NCBI GenBank assembly: GCA_942490535.1
Contig: CALNXQ010000005.1
Span: forward strand, 558,001-622,000
Reading direction: 5' to 3'
Origin: JAEINY01 sp942490535
GTDB lineage: Bacteria > Bacteroidota > Bacteroidia > Bacteroidales > Marinilabiliaceae
DNA: 64,000 nucleotides
Shown: in pieces, positions 16,876-25,314 of the stretch
Numbering within the stretch: position 1 is the stretch's first letter
How the letters are laid out: each line of letters opens with the position of its first letter
Program-made: the position numbers and the translations under genes
Notes under the pieces: generated by a model
The model's input: the letters and a program-made list of their open reading frames with translations, nothing else
Database searches by the model: none
Told to the model about the DNA's origin: nothing

Positions 16876-17700
16876 ATGATAAAAAAGCTAACACTATATA
16901 CCTTTTTATCAGCCTTTGCTTGGATTGACAGTCAAAGCCAGAATACTTCTCAAATTTGGCTAAAAGCCCAAATTGTTAGTCCATTGGACAGTCTACCAAT
17001 TCCTTTTGCACAAATTGTCAGCTATAAAAACCTTGTTGCCTATGCTGCTGATTCAACCGGACGATTTAACATATCTTTTCCAGCTGATGACAGCATCAAA
17101 ATTGTAGCTCTGGGGTTTGAATCGTCTGTTTTTAAATTAACAAATTCGATATCTAATACGGGGGATATTATCAATTTTCCTTTGGAAAAAACTAACTATC
17201 TAATTGCGCAGGTAGATATTCTGAACAACAGTATTTATAACAAATATAGGAATGAACTCGTCGAAGCCCATACCAGGGCACAGGAGATGAACTTAAATAT
17301 GCCTGCCGACATAAAAATTTACAAGCCAGGTGAATTGCCAAAGAGAGATTATCCATTATTTGACAATAAACCGACCATAATGGGTAGCATATTTAATCCT
17401 TACAATTTTATGAAATATAACTTTTCTAAAAAAGAAAAAATCAAACGAAAACTACTGACAAAATTTTACGCAGAAAGAAACATTGTAAAAACCAATCGCA
17501 AAATGATTGAAATGGCGTCTGGTTTGAGGGGTAGTAAACTGGAAAAATTTATCATCTATTGCAATAGATACCTTCAACTGAGTACTGTTGATACTGAAGC
17601 TATAGCAATTGGAAAAATACAATTACTCCATGGTCGATTCCTGGAATCTGAAAAAATGCGCAGTGAGTATTCCTCCGACCCCAAAGAGAGTAAAAATTGA
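16876..17700 (+). CDS. Secreted protein with CarboxypepD_reg-like domain (paralogue 1 of 3)
   Basis: A 274-residue protein with a signal peptide starting MIKKLTLYTFLSAF. The ATG at 16876 is preferred because an upstream TTG start would bury the signal. After the signal, about residues 25-110 look like the carboxypeptidase-regulatory-like beta-sandwich (AQIVSPLDSLPIPFAQIVSY, AADSTGRFNISFPADDSIKI). The rest is helical and basic, with the shared segment ASGLRGSKLEKFIIYCNRYL near the C-terminus. Function unknown. It is the first of three adjacent homologues, probably one operon. Confidence 0.72.
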   Translation: MIKKLTLYTFLSAFAWIDSQSQNTSQIWLKAQIVSPLDSLPIPFAQIVSYKNLVAYAADSTGRFNISFPADDSIKIVALGFESSVFKLTNSISNTGDIINFPLEKTNYLIAQVDILNNSIYNKYRNELVEAHTRAQEMNLNMPADIKIYKPGELPKRDYPLFDNKPTIMGSIFNPYNFMKYNFSKKEKIKRKLLTKFYAERNIVKTNRKMIEMASGLRGSKLEKFIIYCNRYLQLSTVDTEAIAIGKIQLLHGRFLESEKMRSEYSSDPKESKN

Positions 17701-17717
17701 ATTATACCAAAGCTTTT

Positions 17718-18503
17718 ATGATTAAAAAAACTACACTATTCGTTTATTTGCTCAGCCAAACAATAGTGTTTTGCTTTAGTCAAAGTGACAAGCAAGTTTG
17801 GCTAAAGGGTCAAGTGATAAATGCAGCTGATAGTATGCCTGTTCCCTTCGCACAGATTGCCAGCTATAAAAAACTACTGATGTATGCAGCTGATTCTATC
17901 GGAGAATTTACAATTATGCTACCACTTAATGACAGTATTAAAATTTTAGCTTTAGGCTTTGAACCTGTGGTAGTCACGATTTGCGATTCCTTTTCCAATA
18001 CAGAAAAACCAGTTCTTTTTCCAATGGTTAAAATCTCCTATCAGATACAACAAGTCGACATCAACGCCTACTCGACCTATAGGAAATACAACGAAGATTT
18101 GAAGACCATGCATACCAAGGCTCAGGAAATGGATTTAAAATTGCCCGCTGACATTATTATGGGAAAAGGTAGTGAAATACCGGCACCCATTCGACCTGTA
18201 TTTGCGCAAAAACCGCCCATTGCAGCAGTATTTTGGAATCCGTTCAGTTATGCCACCTATTACCTTTCAAAACAAGAAAAAGAAAAACGTCAACTTGTAA
18301 AATTATTCCATAAAGATAAAGTCCGGCAATTGTTAACACCTGATATAATGCAAGAAGTATCAGGTTTAGAAGGAGAGAAACTACAACAATTTATGATTTA
18401 CTGTAATGTAAATATTCAATTGACCGACAAAGATACCTACACTTCTGTGAGAAGTAAGGTGATGGAATTATATATGGATTTCCTTAATAAAGAAAACAAA
18501 TGA
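17718..18503 (+). CDS. Secreted protein with CarboxypepD_reg-like domain (paralogue 2 of 3)
   Basis: A 261-residue homologue of the preceding gene. The ATG at 17718 starts a signal peptide (MIKKTTLFVYLLSQTIVFCF); an upstream TTG at 17697 would overlap the previous stop. The regulatory-like domain shares the phrases PVPFAQIASYKKL and AADSIGEFTI, and the C-terminal block SGLEGEKLQQFMIYCNVNIQL is nearly the same as in paralogue 1. The middle segment has KAQEMDLKLPADI, matched by RAQEMNLNMPADI in paralogue 1. The copies are therefore recent tandem duplicates. Function unknown. Confidence 0.72.
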   Translation: MIKKTTLFVYLLSQTIVFCFSQSDKQVWLKGQVINAADSMPVPFAQIASYKKLLMYAADSIGEFTIMLPLNDSIKILALGFEPVVVTICDSFSNTEKPVLFPMVKISYQIQQVDINAYSTYRKYNEDLKTMHTKAQEMDLKLPADIIMGKGSEIPAPIRPVFAQKPPIAAVFWNPFSYATYYLSKQEKEKRQLVKLFHKDKVRQLLTPDIMQEVSGLEGEKLQQFMIYCNVNIQLTDKDTYTSVRSKVMELYMDFLNKENK

Positions 18504-19300
18504 TGAAAATAGTTCTCAAATGGCCGGCTAATCAAAAATACAGCCTCTTTCTTTTTATCTTAATTATATCTCTTTCATTATCAAACAATCTCTTATCTCA
18601 ACATAATAACAAAACAGAACGCTGGATAACTGGTGAAATTGTAAGCGAACCAACAGGAATCCCAATTCCATTTTCTTATATCGTCAACAATCGGACCGGA
18701 GTTGGCAAAGAAACCAACGGGACAGGGCAGTTTAAAATGCACATTCAACCCGGTGATTCCATACATTTTAGGTGTATGGGGTATGTGGATACAATTTGGG
18801 TAGCTTCAGTCAGTGACTTAGCAAATGATACACTAAAGCTTATCACAAAACAAAAAACCTATGCCTTAAATGAGGTGGATGTCATCTGGTTTCGATCCTA
18901 CGCCTCATTCAAATATCGAGTGGCAAATTTGAAGGTGGAAACGGATCAACCTATTAAACTGAATCTCAATATTAATTTTAAAGAATTAGCGGCCCTAAAA
19001 AAAGCGGAATCAGGTTCCTTTGGTTTTAGTTTTAGTAGTGGCAATGGCATTTCAATAAGTCAAAAACAATATGATGATCTAAGAAAAAAAGAACAGCTTT
19101 TGGCGCGCTACAACCAATTGACTTCGCGGGAAAATCTAAAAGATTTAACCCAACTAGAGGGCCCAAAACTCGACTCCTTTATTGTATTTTTAAGATCTAA
19201 ACATAAAATAAATCCTAACCTACCAGATTATGAAATATTAACCCATATTCAAATGGTTTATGAAAATTTTCTGGCAATGAATACGGACAGCATTCCCTAG
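18500..19300 (+). CDS. Secreted protein with CarboxypepD_reg-like domain (paralogue 3 of 3)
   Basis: A 266-residue, more divergent third member. It starts inside the stop of paralogue 2 (ATGA overlap), indicating translational coupling. A long signal segment (about 15-33) is followed by the regulatory-like domain (TGEIVSEPTGIPIPFSYIV, TNGTGQFKMHIQPGDSIHF) and a helical C-terminal half with LTQLEGPKLDSFIVFLRSKH, equivalent to the C-terminal block of the other two. The middle part differs and carries a Ser/Gly/Phe-rich stretch (SGSFGFSFSSGNGISIS). Function unknown. Confidence 0.72.
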   Translation: MMKIVLKWPANQKYSLFLFILIISLSLSNNLLSQHNNKTERWITGEIVSEPTGIPIPFSYIVNNRTGVGKETNGTGQFKMHIQPGDSIHFRCMGYVDTIWVASVSDLANDTLKLITKQKTYALNEVDVIWFRSYASFKYRVANLKVETDQPIKLNLNINFKELAALKKAESGSFGFSFSSGNGISISQKQYDDLRKKEQLLARYNQLTSRENLKDLTQLEGPKLDSFIVFLRSKHKINPNLPDYEILTHIQMVYENFLAMNTDSIP

Positions 19301-19547
19301 TAAACAAAATAAATCAACCCTATTTTCGAACCTCTCACTCCCCTAGAAACGACAAAAAATATAAATACTAACACAAGATGCGATATACCAGTGAGTATCA
19401 GCAGTCATTTAAGAACACACAACACTACATTTAGAACTCCATATTTCGAACTGCATAAATTAAGGCAAACTCGAATGCAAAATCAGTAAGTATTTAGTGC
19501 TATAAAATTACAATTAGTAATTTATTTCATTTTTTTTCAGATAATTT

Positions 19548-19578
19548 TTTGGTGTTTCGAAAATGAATCCTACATTTG
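19548..19578 (+). promoter_or_regulatory. Bacteroidota-type promoter of the ilv-leu operon
   Basis: A TTTG -33 box (19548-19551) and TACATTTG -7 box (19571-19578) are separated by exactly 19 nt, matching the Bacteroides consensus TTTG-N19-21-TAnnTTTG. Transcription would start near 19584, some 25 nt before the leader peptide ATG. Confidence 0.8.
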
Positions 19579-19607
19579 CTAACGTAAAAAGCAGAAAAAA
19601 AGACATT

Positions 19608-19667
19608 ATGAATTTCAATTTATCACTCATTCTCAACATTATTATTATTCTCGTGGTCATTACCTAG
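19608..19667 (+). CDS. ilv operon leader peptide (attenuator)
   Basis: A 19-codon ORF encoding MNFNLSLILNIIIILVVIT: six Ile (four consecutive ATT codons), four Leu and two Val, 12 of 19 residues being the three products of the downstream pathway. Its stop codon TAG touches the first base of attenuator segment 2. The layout is that of enteric ilv/leu leader peptides, where ribosome stalling at scarce Ile/Leu/Val codons controls RNA folding. The sequence itself shows the ORF, codon bias and positions; stalling is inferred from the enteric model. Too short for normal gene finders. Confidence 0.82.
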   Translation: MNFNLSLILNIIIILVVIT

Positions 19668-19749
19668 GGAAGTGAGAATGCTGTATAGATAACGAAACAA
19701 AATATTCTAAGAGCCTTTCTCACTTCCCAAAGAGAAAGGCTCTTTTTTT
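19628..19749 (+). promoter_or_regulatory. Transcription attenuator upstream of ilvD (segments 1-4)
   Basis: Four segments can form alternative pairs. Segment 1 (19628-19635, CATTCTCA, inside the leader ORF) pairs with segment 2 (TGAGAATG, within 19667-19680). Segment 2 (GGGAAGTGAGAA) pairs perfectly over 12 nt with segment 3 (TTCTCACTTCCC). Segment 3 overlaps the 5' arm of the terminator. The 3:4 hairpin is a perfect 13-bp stem (19709-19721 with 19732-19744) followed by seven Ts. Predicted logic: ribosome stalled in the Ile/Leu/Val codons covers segment 1, 2:3 forms, and the operon is read; otherwise 3:4 terminates. Confidence 0.8.
19709..19749 (+). terminator. Attenuator terminator hairpin
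   Basis: Perfect 13-bp stem (AAGAGCCTTTCTC with GAGAAAGGCTCTT), ten-nt loop, and T-tract 19743-19749 immediately before the first possible ilvD ATG at 19750. It is the 3:4 structure of the attenuator. Confidence 0.85.
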
Positions 19750-19776
19750 ATGCAAAACCATAACCATAGAAACCAA

Positions 19777-21606
19777 ATGAAAATCACTTTACGAAGCGCA
19801 ACCACCACCCAAGGCCGACGAATGGCAGGAGCTCGCAGCTTATGGCGCGCCAATGGCATGAAGGAATCTCATTTTGGAAAACCCGTCATCGCGGTGGTCA
19901 ACTCCTTCACGCAGTTTGTGCCTGGGCATGTCCATCTACATGAAATTGGTCAAATGGTGAAACACCGCATCGAAGCGAAAGGAGGCTTTGCCGCTGAGTT
20001 TAACACGATTGCCATAGACGATGGCATTGCCATGGGACACGATGGTATGTTATATTCCTTACCATCACGCGATATCATAGCCGACAGTGTGGAGTACATG
20101 GCCAACGCCCATAAAGTGGATGCTCTGGTATGTATCAGCAATTGCGACAAAATAACACCCGGTATGTTAATGGCAGCCATGCGCTTAAACATTCCAACCG
20201 TATTTGTTTCGGGAGGACCAATGGAAGCTGGTAAATCAGGTGATAAAGCCCTGGATTTAGTGGATGCCATGGTCATGGCAGCCGATGATTCTGTTTCTGA
20301 TGAAGAAGTGGCAGATGTGGAACGCAGTGCTTGCCCCACTTGTGGATCTTGTTCCGGCATGTTCACCGCCAATTCCATGAATTGCCTGAACGAAGCCCTT
20401 GGCTTGGCATTACCCGGAAACGGCACCATTGTGGCAACCCATGTGAATCGTAAACGCTTGTTTGAAAAAGCGGCCGATCTGATTGTTGACATCACCAACA
20501 GGTATTATGAAGAGGGAGATACGTCGGTATTGCCGCGCTCGATTGCCACTTATGAAGCATTCAAAAATGCCATGACTTTAGACATCGCCATGGGCGGTTC
20601 CACCAATACGGTTTTACACATTCTGGCCATTGCCCATGAAGCAGGCGTTGAATTCACCATGAAAGACATTGATGAGTTATCACGAAAAACACCTGTACTG
20701 TGCAAAGTAGCACCCAACTCACATTACCACATTGAGGATGTGAACCGCGCAGGAGGAATCATGGGTATTTTATCAGAGTTGAATCGTGGCGGCTTATTAA
20801 ATACCACTGTCAGTCGGGTGGATTACCCATCATTGAAAGAAGCACTTTCTGCCTATGATGTGATCCAACCATCAGCGACTGCTCATGCCAAAGAAATCTA
20901 TTCCAGCGCTCCGGCAGGATTGTTCAACCTGACCATGGGATCACAACAAGCCCAGTACGCCGAATTGGATCTCGATCGTGAAAAAGGCTGTATCCGAAGT
21001 ATTCAACATGCTTTTTCACAGGATGGTGGTTTAGGTGTACTGTTTGGCAATTTGGCTGAAAAGGGATGCATTGTAAAAACGGCTGGTGTGGATGAATCCA
21101 TCTTCCGTTTTGAAGGCACAGCCCGCGTGTATGAATCCCAGGATGAAGCCATTGAAGGCATCTTATCCGACGAGGTAAAAGCTGGTGATGTTGTGATCAT
21201 CCGCTACGAAGGACCTAAAGGAGGACCTGGCATGCAGGAAATGCTGTATCCCACTTCTTACCTGAAATCTAAACACTTGGGCAAAGCATGTGCCCTGCTG
21301 ACCGATGGTCGTTTTTCCGGAGGGACTTCCGGATTATCCATTGGACATGCCTCACCTGAGGCAGCAGCAGGTGGTACCATTGCCCTGGTGAAAAATGGAG
21401 ATCCAATCACCATTGATATACCTAATCGAAAAATTGAACTCGGTGTCACTGATGAAGTATTGACACAACGCAGACAAGAGGAAGAGCAGAAAGGCCCAAA
21501 AGCTTTTCAACCAGGAGAACGGGAACGTGTCGTCTCCAAAGCTCTTCAAGCCTACTCTCAGCTAGTGAGTTCAGCAGACAAAGGCGCCATACGAATTATT
21601 GATTAA
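19777..21606 (+). CDS. ilvD: Dihydroxy-acid dehydratase
   Basis: IlvD dehydrates dihydroxy-isovalerate and dihydroxy-methylvalerate to the keto acids of valine and isoleucine. From ATG 19777 the protein is 609 residues and closely resembles the E. coli-type enzyme: VVNSFTQFVPGHVHL, cluster cysteine in SNCDKITPG (C123), ACPTCGSCSGMFTANSMNC (about 185-203), LDIAMGGSTNTVLH, and DGRFSGGTSGLSIGH. The VVNSFTQF sequence lacks the extra cysteine of [2Fe-2S] dehydratases, pointing to an oxygen-labile [4Fe-4S] type. An in-frame ATG at 19750 directly abuts the attenuator T-tract; the later ATG fits the family N-terminus better. First structural gene of the operon. Confidence 0.95.
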   Translation: MKITLRSATTTQGRRMAGARSLWRANGMKESHFGKPVIAVVNSFTQFVPGHVHLHEIGQMVKHRIEAKGGFAAEFNTIAIDDGIAMGHDGMLYSLPSRDIIADSVEYMANAHKVDALVCISNCDKITPGMLMAAMRLNIPTVFVSGGPMEAGKSGDKALDLVDAMVMAADDSVSDEEVADVERSACPTCGSCSGMFTANSMNCLNEALGLALPGNGTIVATHVNRKRLFEKAADLIVDITNRYYEEGDTSVLPRSIATYEAFKNAMTLDIAMGGSTNTVLHILAIAHEAGVEFTMKDIDELSRKTPVLCKVAPNSHYHIEDVNRAGGIMGILSELNRGGLLNTTVSRVDYPSLKEALSAYDVIQPSATAHAKEIYSSAPAGLFNLTMGSQQAQYAELDLDREKGCIRSIQHAFSQDGGLGVLFGNLAEKGCIVKTAGVDESIFRFEGTARVYESQDEAIEGILSDEVKAGDVVIIRYEGPKGGPGMQEMLYPTSYLKSKHLGKACALLTDGRFSGGTSGLSIGHASPEAAAGGTIALVKNGDPITIDIPNRKIELGVTDEVLTQRRQEEEQKGPKAFQPGERERVVSKALQAYSQLVSSADKGAIRIID

Positions 21607-21614
21607 TAGAAGCG

Positions 21615-21674
21615 TGTAGAAGATGGCTTCATGGGAATACTATATCCCTATGCAAATTCTACATGTTTGTTTTT
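21615..21674 (+). terminator. Possible internal hairpin/terminator between ilvD and ilvB
   Basis: TGTAGAA (21615-21621) pairs with TTCTACA (21657-21663), with inner CAT/ATG and GGGA/TCCC pairs, followed by a T-rich tract (21665-21674). Could cause partial termination or RNA processing and so uncouple ilvD from ilvBN levels. Confidence 0.4.
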
Positions 21675-21757
21675 CAGTTCATTAGTAAATGATATACCAT
21701 CTGTCATGAAGTGACAGCGCTGACTTTATCACATAAAAACCATTTAAATCCTTTGCG

Positions 21758-23494
21758 ATGGAAACAGTCATGCAACAGACACGAAAGGAGACTCAAAAGA
21801 TGAAAAAAAGAAGGATGACAGGCTCACAGGCAGTCATGGAATCACTACTAAACGAGGGTGTTGACCTGATGTTTGGTTACCCCGGCGGTGCGATCATGCC
21901 AGTATACGACGCCTTGTATGATTACCAGGACAGAATACATCACGTTTTGGTTCGTCATGAACAAGGAGCTGTACATGCAGCTCAGGGATATGCCCGGGTC
22001 ACCGGTAAAGTAGGTGTCTGTCTGGTCACTTCTGGCCCTGGTGCCACCAATACCATTACTGGTATTGCAGATGCGCAGATTGATTCTACTCCATTGGTCA
22101 TTATCAGCGGCCAGGTTGCATCACCATTGTTAGGAACAGATGCTTTCCAGGAAACCGATGTGGTCGGTATCAGCCAACCCATCACCAAATGGAATTACCA
22201 GGTGAAACGTGCCGAAGAGATTCCGGAGGCGATTGCCCGTGCTTTTTACATTGCCAGAACGGGACGTCCGGGGCCAGTCCTAATTGACATAACAAAGGAT
22301 GCACAATTTACCCAATTCGATTACGAATATAAACCGGTCAATCATGTGCGAAGCTACAAACCGGTAACCAAGGTAAAAAAAGACCAGATCGCTGAAGCAG
22401 CCCGACTGATTAACCTAACAAAAAAGCCGATGGCCCTGATTGGTCAGGGTGTCGTACTGGGAAATGCAGAGACGGAATTAATGTCCTTTCTGGAAAAAAC
22501 ACAGATACCTGCCGCCTGGACCCTGCTGGGATTATCAGCTGTGCCAACGGATCATCATTTAAATGTGGGAATGTTAGGCATGCATGGTCATTACGGCCCA
22601 AATGTGAAAACCAACGAAAGTGACCTGATCATAGCTATCGGGATGCGTTTCGATGATCGGGTAACCGGCAACGTTCAAAAATATGCCACCAATGCCAAAG
22701 TGGTACATCTGGAGATTGATCCCGCCGAAATCAACAAAATCATTTATGCCGATGTACCTGTTTTGGGTGATGTGAAGGAGTCTCTTCCGATGTTAACTGA
22801 AATGGTAAGTGCTAATAATCATGAGAGCTGGCTGAATGAATTCAAAGCCTGTTACAAGATAGAAGACCAAAAAGTCATCCAACCGGAAATCCATCCTACC
22901 AAAGAAGGATTAACCATGGGTGAGGTCATCCGAAAAGTATCTGAAGCTCATGATGACAATGCGATTATGGTAACGGATGTAGGTCAGCACCAGATGATGG
23001 CATCGCGTTACTTCAAATTCAAACAAACCCGAAGCGTAGTCACTTCAGGCGGTTTAGGAACCATGGGTTTTGGCTTACCTGCCGCCATTGGAGCTAAAAT
23101 GGGAAAACCCGATCGTCCGGTTTGTTTATTTGTGGGTGATGGTGGATTCCAGATGAACATTCAGGAGTTAGGTACCATTTTCCAGACCAAAGTACCGGTG
23201 AAGATCATCTTGTTGAACAACGATTTCCTGGGAATGGTACGCCAGTGGCAGGAATTGTTCTTTGACAAAAGATACGCGTCCACGGAAATGATGAATCCTG
23301 ATTTTATAACCATCGCCAAAGGATATGACATTAAAGCTGAAGTGGTATCCAAACGCGAAGATCTGGATGCTGCCATCCGTCGCATGACCGATTATGAAGG
23401 TGCCTATTTATTAGAAGTCAAAGTGGAGAAGGAAGGAAATGTATTTCCCATGGTGCCATCGGGAGCATCTGTTTCAGATGTACGATTGGAGTAA
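21758..23494 (+). CDS. ilvB: Acetolactate synthase large subunit
   Basis: Catalytic subunit of acetohydroxyacid synthase, which condenses pyruvate with pyruvate or 2-ketobutyrate (first common step for Val, Leu, Ile). The 578-residue product has the N-terminal TPP domain with GYPGGAIMPVYDAL and RHEQGAVHAAQGYAR (catalytic Glu68), a central FAD-binding domain, and the C-terminal TPP/Mg2+ motif GDGGF (460-464) ending in LLNNDFLGMVRQWQ. The first 20 residues before the core are basic and extra, so a later start (for example Met20) is possible. Paired with ilvN downstream. Confidence 0.95.
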   Translation: METVMQQTRKETQKMKKRRMTGSQAVMESLLNEGVDLMFGYPGGAIMPVYDALYDYQDRIHHVLVRHEQGAVHAAQGYARVTGKVGVCLVTSGPGATNTITGIADAQIDSTPLVIISGQVASPLLGTDAFQETDVVGISQPITKWNYQVKRAEEIPEAIARAFYIARTGRPGPVLIDITKDAQFTQFDYEYKPVNHVRSYKPVTKVKKDQIAEAARLINLTKKPMALIGQGVVLGNAETELMSFLEKTQIPAAWTLLGLSAVPTDHHLNVGMLGMHGHYGPNVKTNESDLIIAIGMRFDDRVTGNVQKYATNAKVVHLEIDPAEINKIIYADVPVLGDVKESLPMLTEMVSANNHESWLNEFKACYKIEDQKVIQPEIHPTKEGLTMGEVIRKVSEAHDDNAIMVTDVGQHQMMASRYFKFKQTRSVVTSGGLGTMGFGLPAAIGAKMGKPDRPVCLFVGDGGFQMNIQELGTIFQTKVPVKIILLNNDFLGMVRQWQELFFDKRYASTEMMNPDFITIAKGYDIKAEVVSKREDLDAAIRRMTDYEGAYLLEVKVEKEGNVFPMVPSGASVSDVRLE

Positions 23495-23595
23495 TTCAGG
23501 ATTTTATTATAACCCATTTTAATAATAAACAGACAAAAGTATTCAGATTCAATTTATTCTAGTGTCTTGATACTTTCATCTTGAAACATAAAATC

Positions 23596-24138
23596 ATGAA
23601 ACAAGAATTCACACTTTCCATATATTCAGAAAATCACGTGGGGTTACTCAACCAGATTACCTCGGTGTTTACGCGCCGACACATCAACATTGAGAGCTTA
23701 ACCACTTCTGAATCGGCTATTTCAGGCATACACAAATTTACCATTGTGGTCTTTACCTCGCGTGAGCAGGTAGATAAACTGTTGCTGCAAATCGAGAAGA
23801 AAATAGATGTCATCAAAGCCTTTGTTTTCACTACGGACGAAATCATCCACCAGGAGATTGCTCTGTACAAAGTAGCCACTGAAGCATTACTCAACAGCAA
23901 TGAAATTGAACGGTTGGTACGTCAATATGGGGCGCGCATCCTGGAAGTCACTCCTGAATATACCGTCATTGAGAAAACCGGGCATAAGAGTGAAACACAG
24001 GAATTGTTCGAAAAGCTGGATCTCTTTGGGGTCACTCAGTTTGTCAGATCAGGAAGGGTGGCTGTTACAAAACTCAAAGAGGAGTTGCTATCCAATTACT
24101 TGAAAAAATTAGAAACAGAAAAATCACTATTAGACTAA
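23596..24138 (+). CDS. ilvN: Acetolactate synthase small (regulatory) subunit
   Basis: Regulatory subunit conferring valine feedback on IlvB. The 180-residue product begins MKQEFTLSIYSENHVGLLNQITSVFTRRHINIESLT, an ACT domain with the typical glycine/asparagine ligand site, followed by a second ACT-like domain (about 85-170). It is slightly longer than enteric IlvH but normal for this phylum. The ATG at 23596 is preferred to the in-frame TTG at 23581. It lies about 100 bp after ilvB and 24 bp before ilvC. Confidence 0.93.
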   Translation: MKQEFTLSIYSENHVGLLNQITSVFTRRHINIESLTTSESAISGIHKFTIVVFTSREQVDKLLLQIEKKIDVIKAFVFTTDEIIHQEIALYKVATEALLNSNEIERLVRQYGARILEVTPEYTVIEKTGHKSETQELFEKLDLFGVTQFVRSGRVAVTKLKEELLSNYLKKLETEKSLLD

Positions 24139-24162
24139 CGCATAAATTAATCAAATTTTATC

Positions 24163-25212
24163 ATGGCAAAAATTAATTTCGGAGGAGTAGAAGAGAATGT
24201 TGTTACCAGGGAAGAGTTCCCATTGGCAAAAGCAGTTGATACATTAAAAGACGAAACCATCGCCATCATTGGTTATGGTGTACAAGGCCCGGGTCAATCC
24301 CTGAACCTGCGCGACAATGGTTTCAACGTCATCATCGGACAACGCAAAAACAGCGCCAGCTGGGATAAAGCAGTAGCTGATGGCTGGGTACCAGGCGAAA
24401 CCTTATTCGACATCGAAGAAGCTCTTGACAAAGGTACCATCATTCAGTATTTGCTTTCTGATGCCGGACAAATAGCTGTTTGGCCCACCGTAAAAAAATA
24501 CTTAACCCCGGGTAAAGCCTTGTATTTCTCACATGGTTTTGGCGTGACTTATAAAGAACGCACCGGCATTATACCACCAGCTGATGTGGATGTGATCCTG
24601 GTAGCCCCCAAAGGATCAGGTACCAGCTTACGTCGTATGTTCGTAGAAGGCCGAGGCCTCAACTCCAGTTTTGCCATCTTCCAGGATGCCACTGGCAAAG
24701 CCTGGGAACGTGTGATCGCACTTGGTATTGGTGTGGGATCAGGTTACCTGTTCGAAACGGATTTTCAACGTGAAGTAACCAGTGATTTAACAGGCGAGCG
24801 TGGCACCTTGATGGGCGCCATCCAAGGGATTTTCGCAGCTCAATACGAAGTGTTGCGTGCCAATGGTCACTCCCCGTCTGAAGCCTTCAACGAAACAGTG
24901 GAAGAATTAACCCAAAGCTTAATGCCTTTGGTAGCTGAAAACGGTATGGACTGGATGTATGCCAACTGCTCAACCACTGCTCAACGTGGTGCTTTGGATT
25001 GGTGGAAAAAATTCCGTGATGCCTCTAAACCAGTGTTCGAAGAGCTGTACAGTGAAGTCGCTAAAGGAAACGAAGCGCAACGCTCCATCGACTCCAACAG
25101 TCAGGCTGACTACCGGGTTAAACTGGATGCCGAACTCAAAGAACTTCAGGAATCTGAAATGTGGCAAGCTGGAGCCGCTGTCCGTCAGTTGAGACCGGAA
25201 AACCAGAAATAA
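24163..25212 (+). CDS. ilvC: Ketol-acid reductoisomerase
   Basis: IlvC isomerises and reduces acetolactate/acetohydroxybutyrate with NAD(P)H and Mg2+. The 349-residue product has the nucleotide motif GYGVQG (37-42), the cofactor-specificity loop GQRKNSASW (about 59-67), the HGFGVTY segment and the KARI C-terminal domain with GERGTLMGAIQGIFAAQYEVL and ENGMDWMYANCSTTAQRGALDWW. The sequence is of the Bacteroidota type, differing from the enteric long form by length. Fourth gene of the operon. Confidence 0.95.
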   Translation: MAKINFGGVEENVVTREEFPLAKAVDTLKDETIAIIGYGVQGPGQSLNLRDNGFNVIIGQRKNSASWDKAVADGWVPGETLFDIEEALDKGTIIQYLLSDAGQIAVWPTVKKYLTPGKALYFSHGFGVTYKERTGIIPPADVDVILVAPKGSGTSLRRMFVEGRGLNSSFAIFQDATGKAWERVIALGIGVGSGYLFETDFQREVTSDLTGERGTLMGAIQGIFAAQYEVLRANGHSPSEAFNETVEELTQSLMPLVAENGMDWMYANCSTTAQRGALDWWKKFRDASKPVFEELYSEVAKGNEAQRSIDSNSQADYRVKLDAELKELQESEMWQAGAAVRQLRPENQK

Positions 25213-25226
25213 AACCAAAATTAGTA

Positions 25227-25256
25227 GGGAGAAAGCAGCGGCCATTGCTTTCTCCC
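25227..25256 (+). terminator. Strong intercistronic hairpin between ilvC and leuA
   Basis: An 11-bp perfect stem (GGGAGAAAGCA with TGCTTTCTCCC) and 8-nt loop sits 14 nt after ilvC. There is no T-tract behind it, so an mRNA-processing or 3'-protecting hairpin for the ilvDBNC segment is as likely as a terminator. Confidence 0.45.
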
Positions 25257-25314
25257 GACTCTGAAATAACTCCAAGGGGATAGGGAACAGAGTCAATCCT
25301 TAAAATCGAATATC

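Noticed and set aside
19950..20498. 182-codon ORF on the minus strand inside ilvD
   Set aside because: Shadow of the strongly conserved ilvD frame; no family resemblance in the translation.
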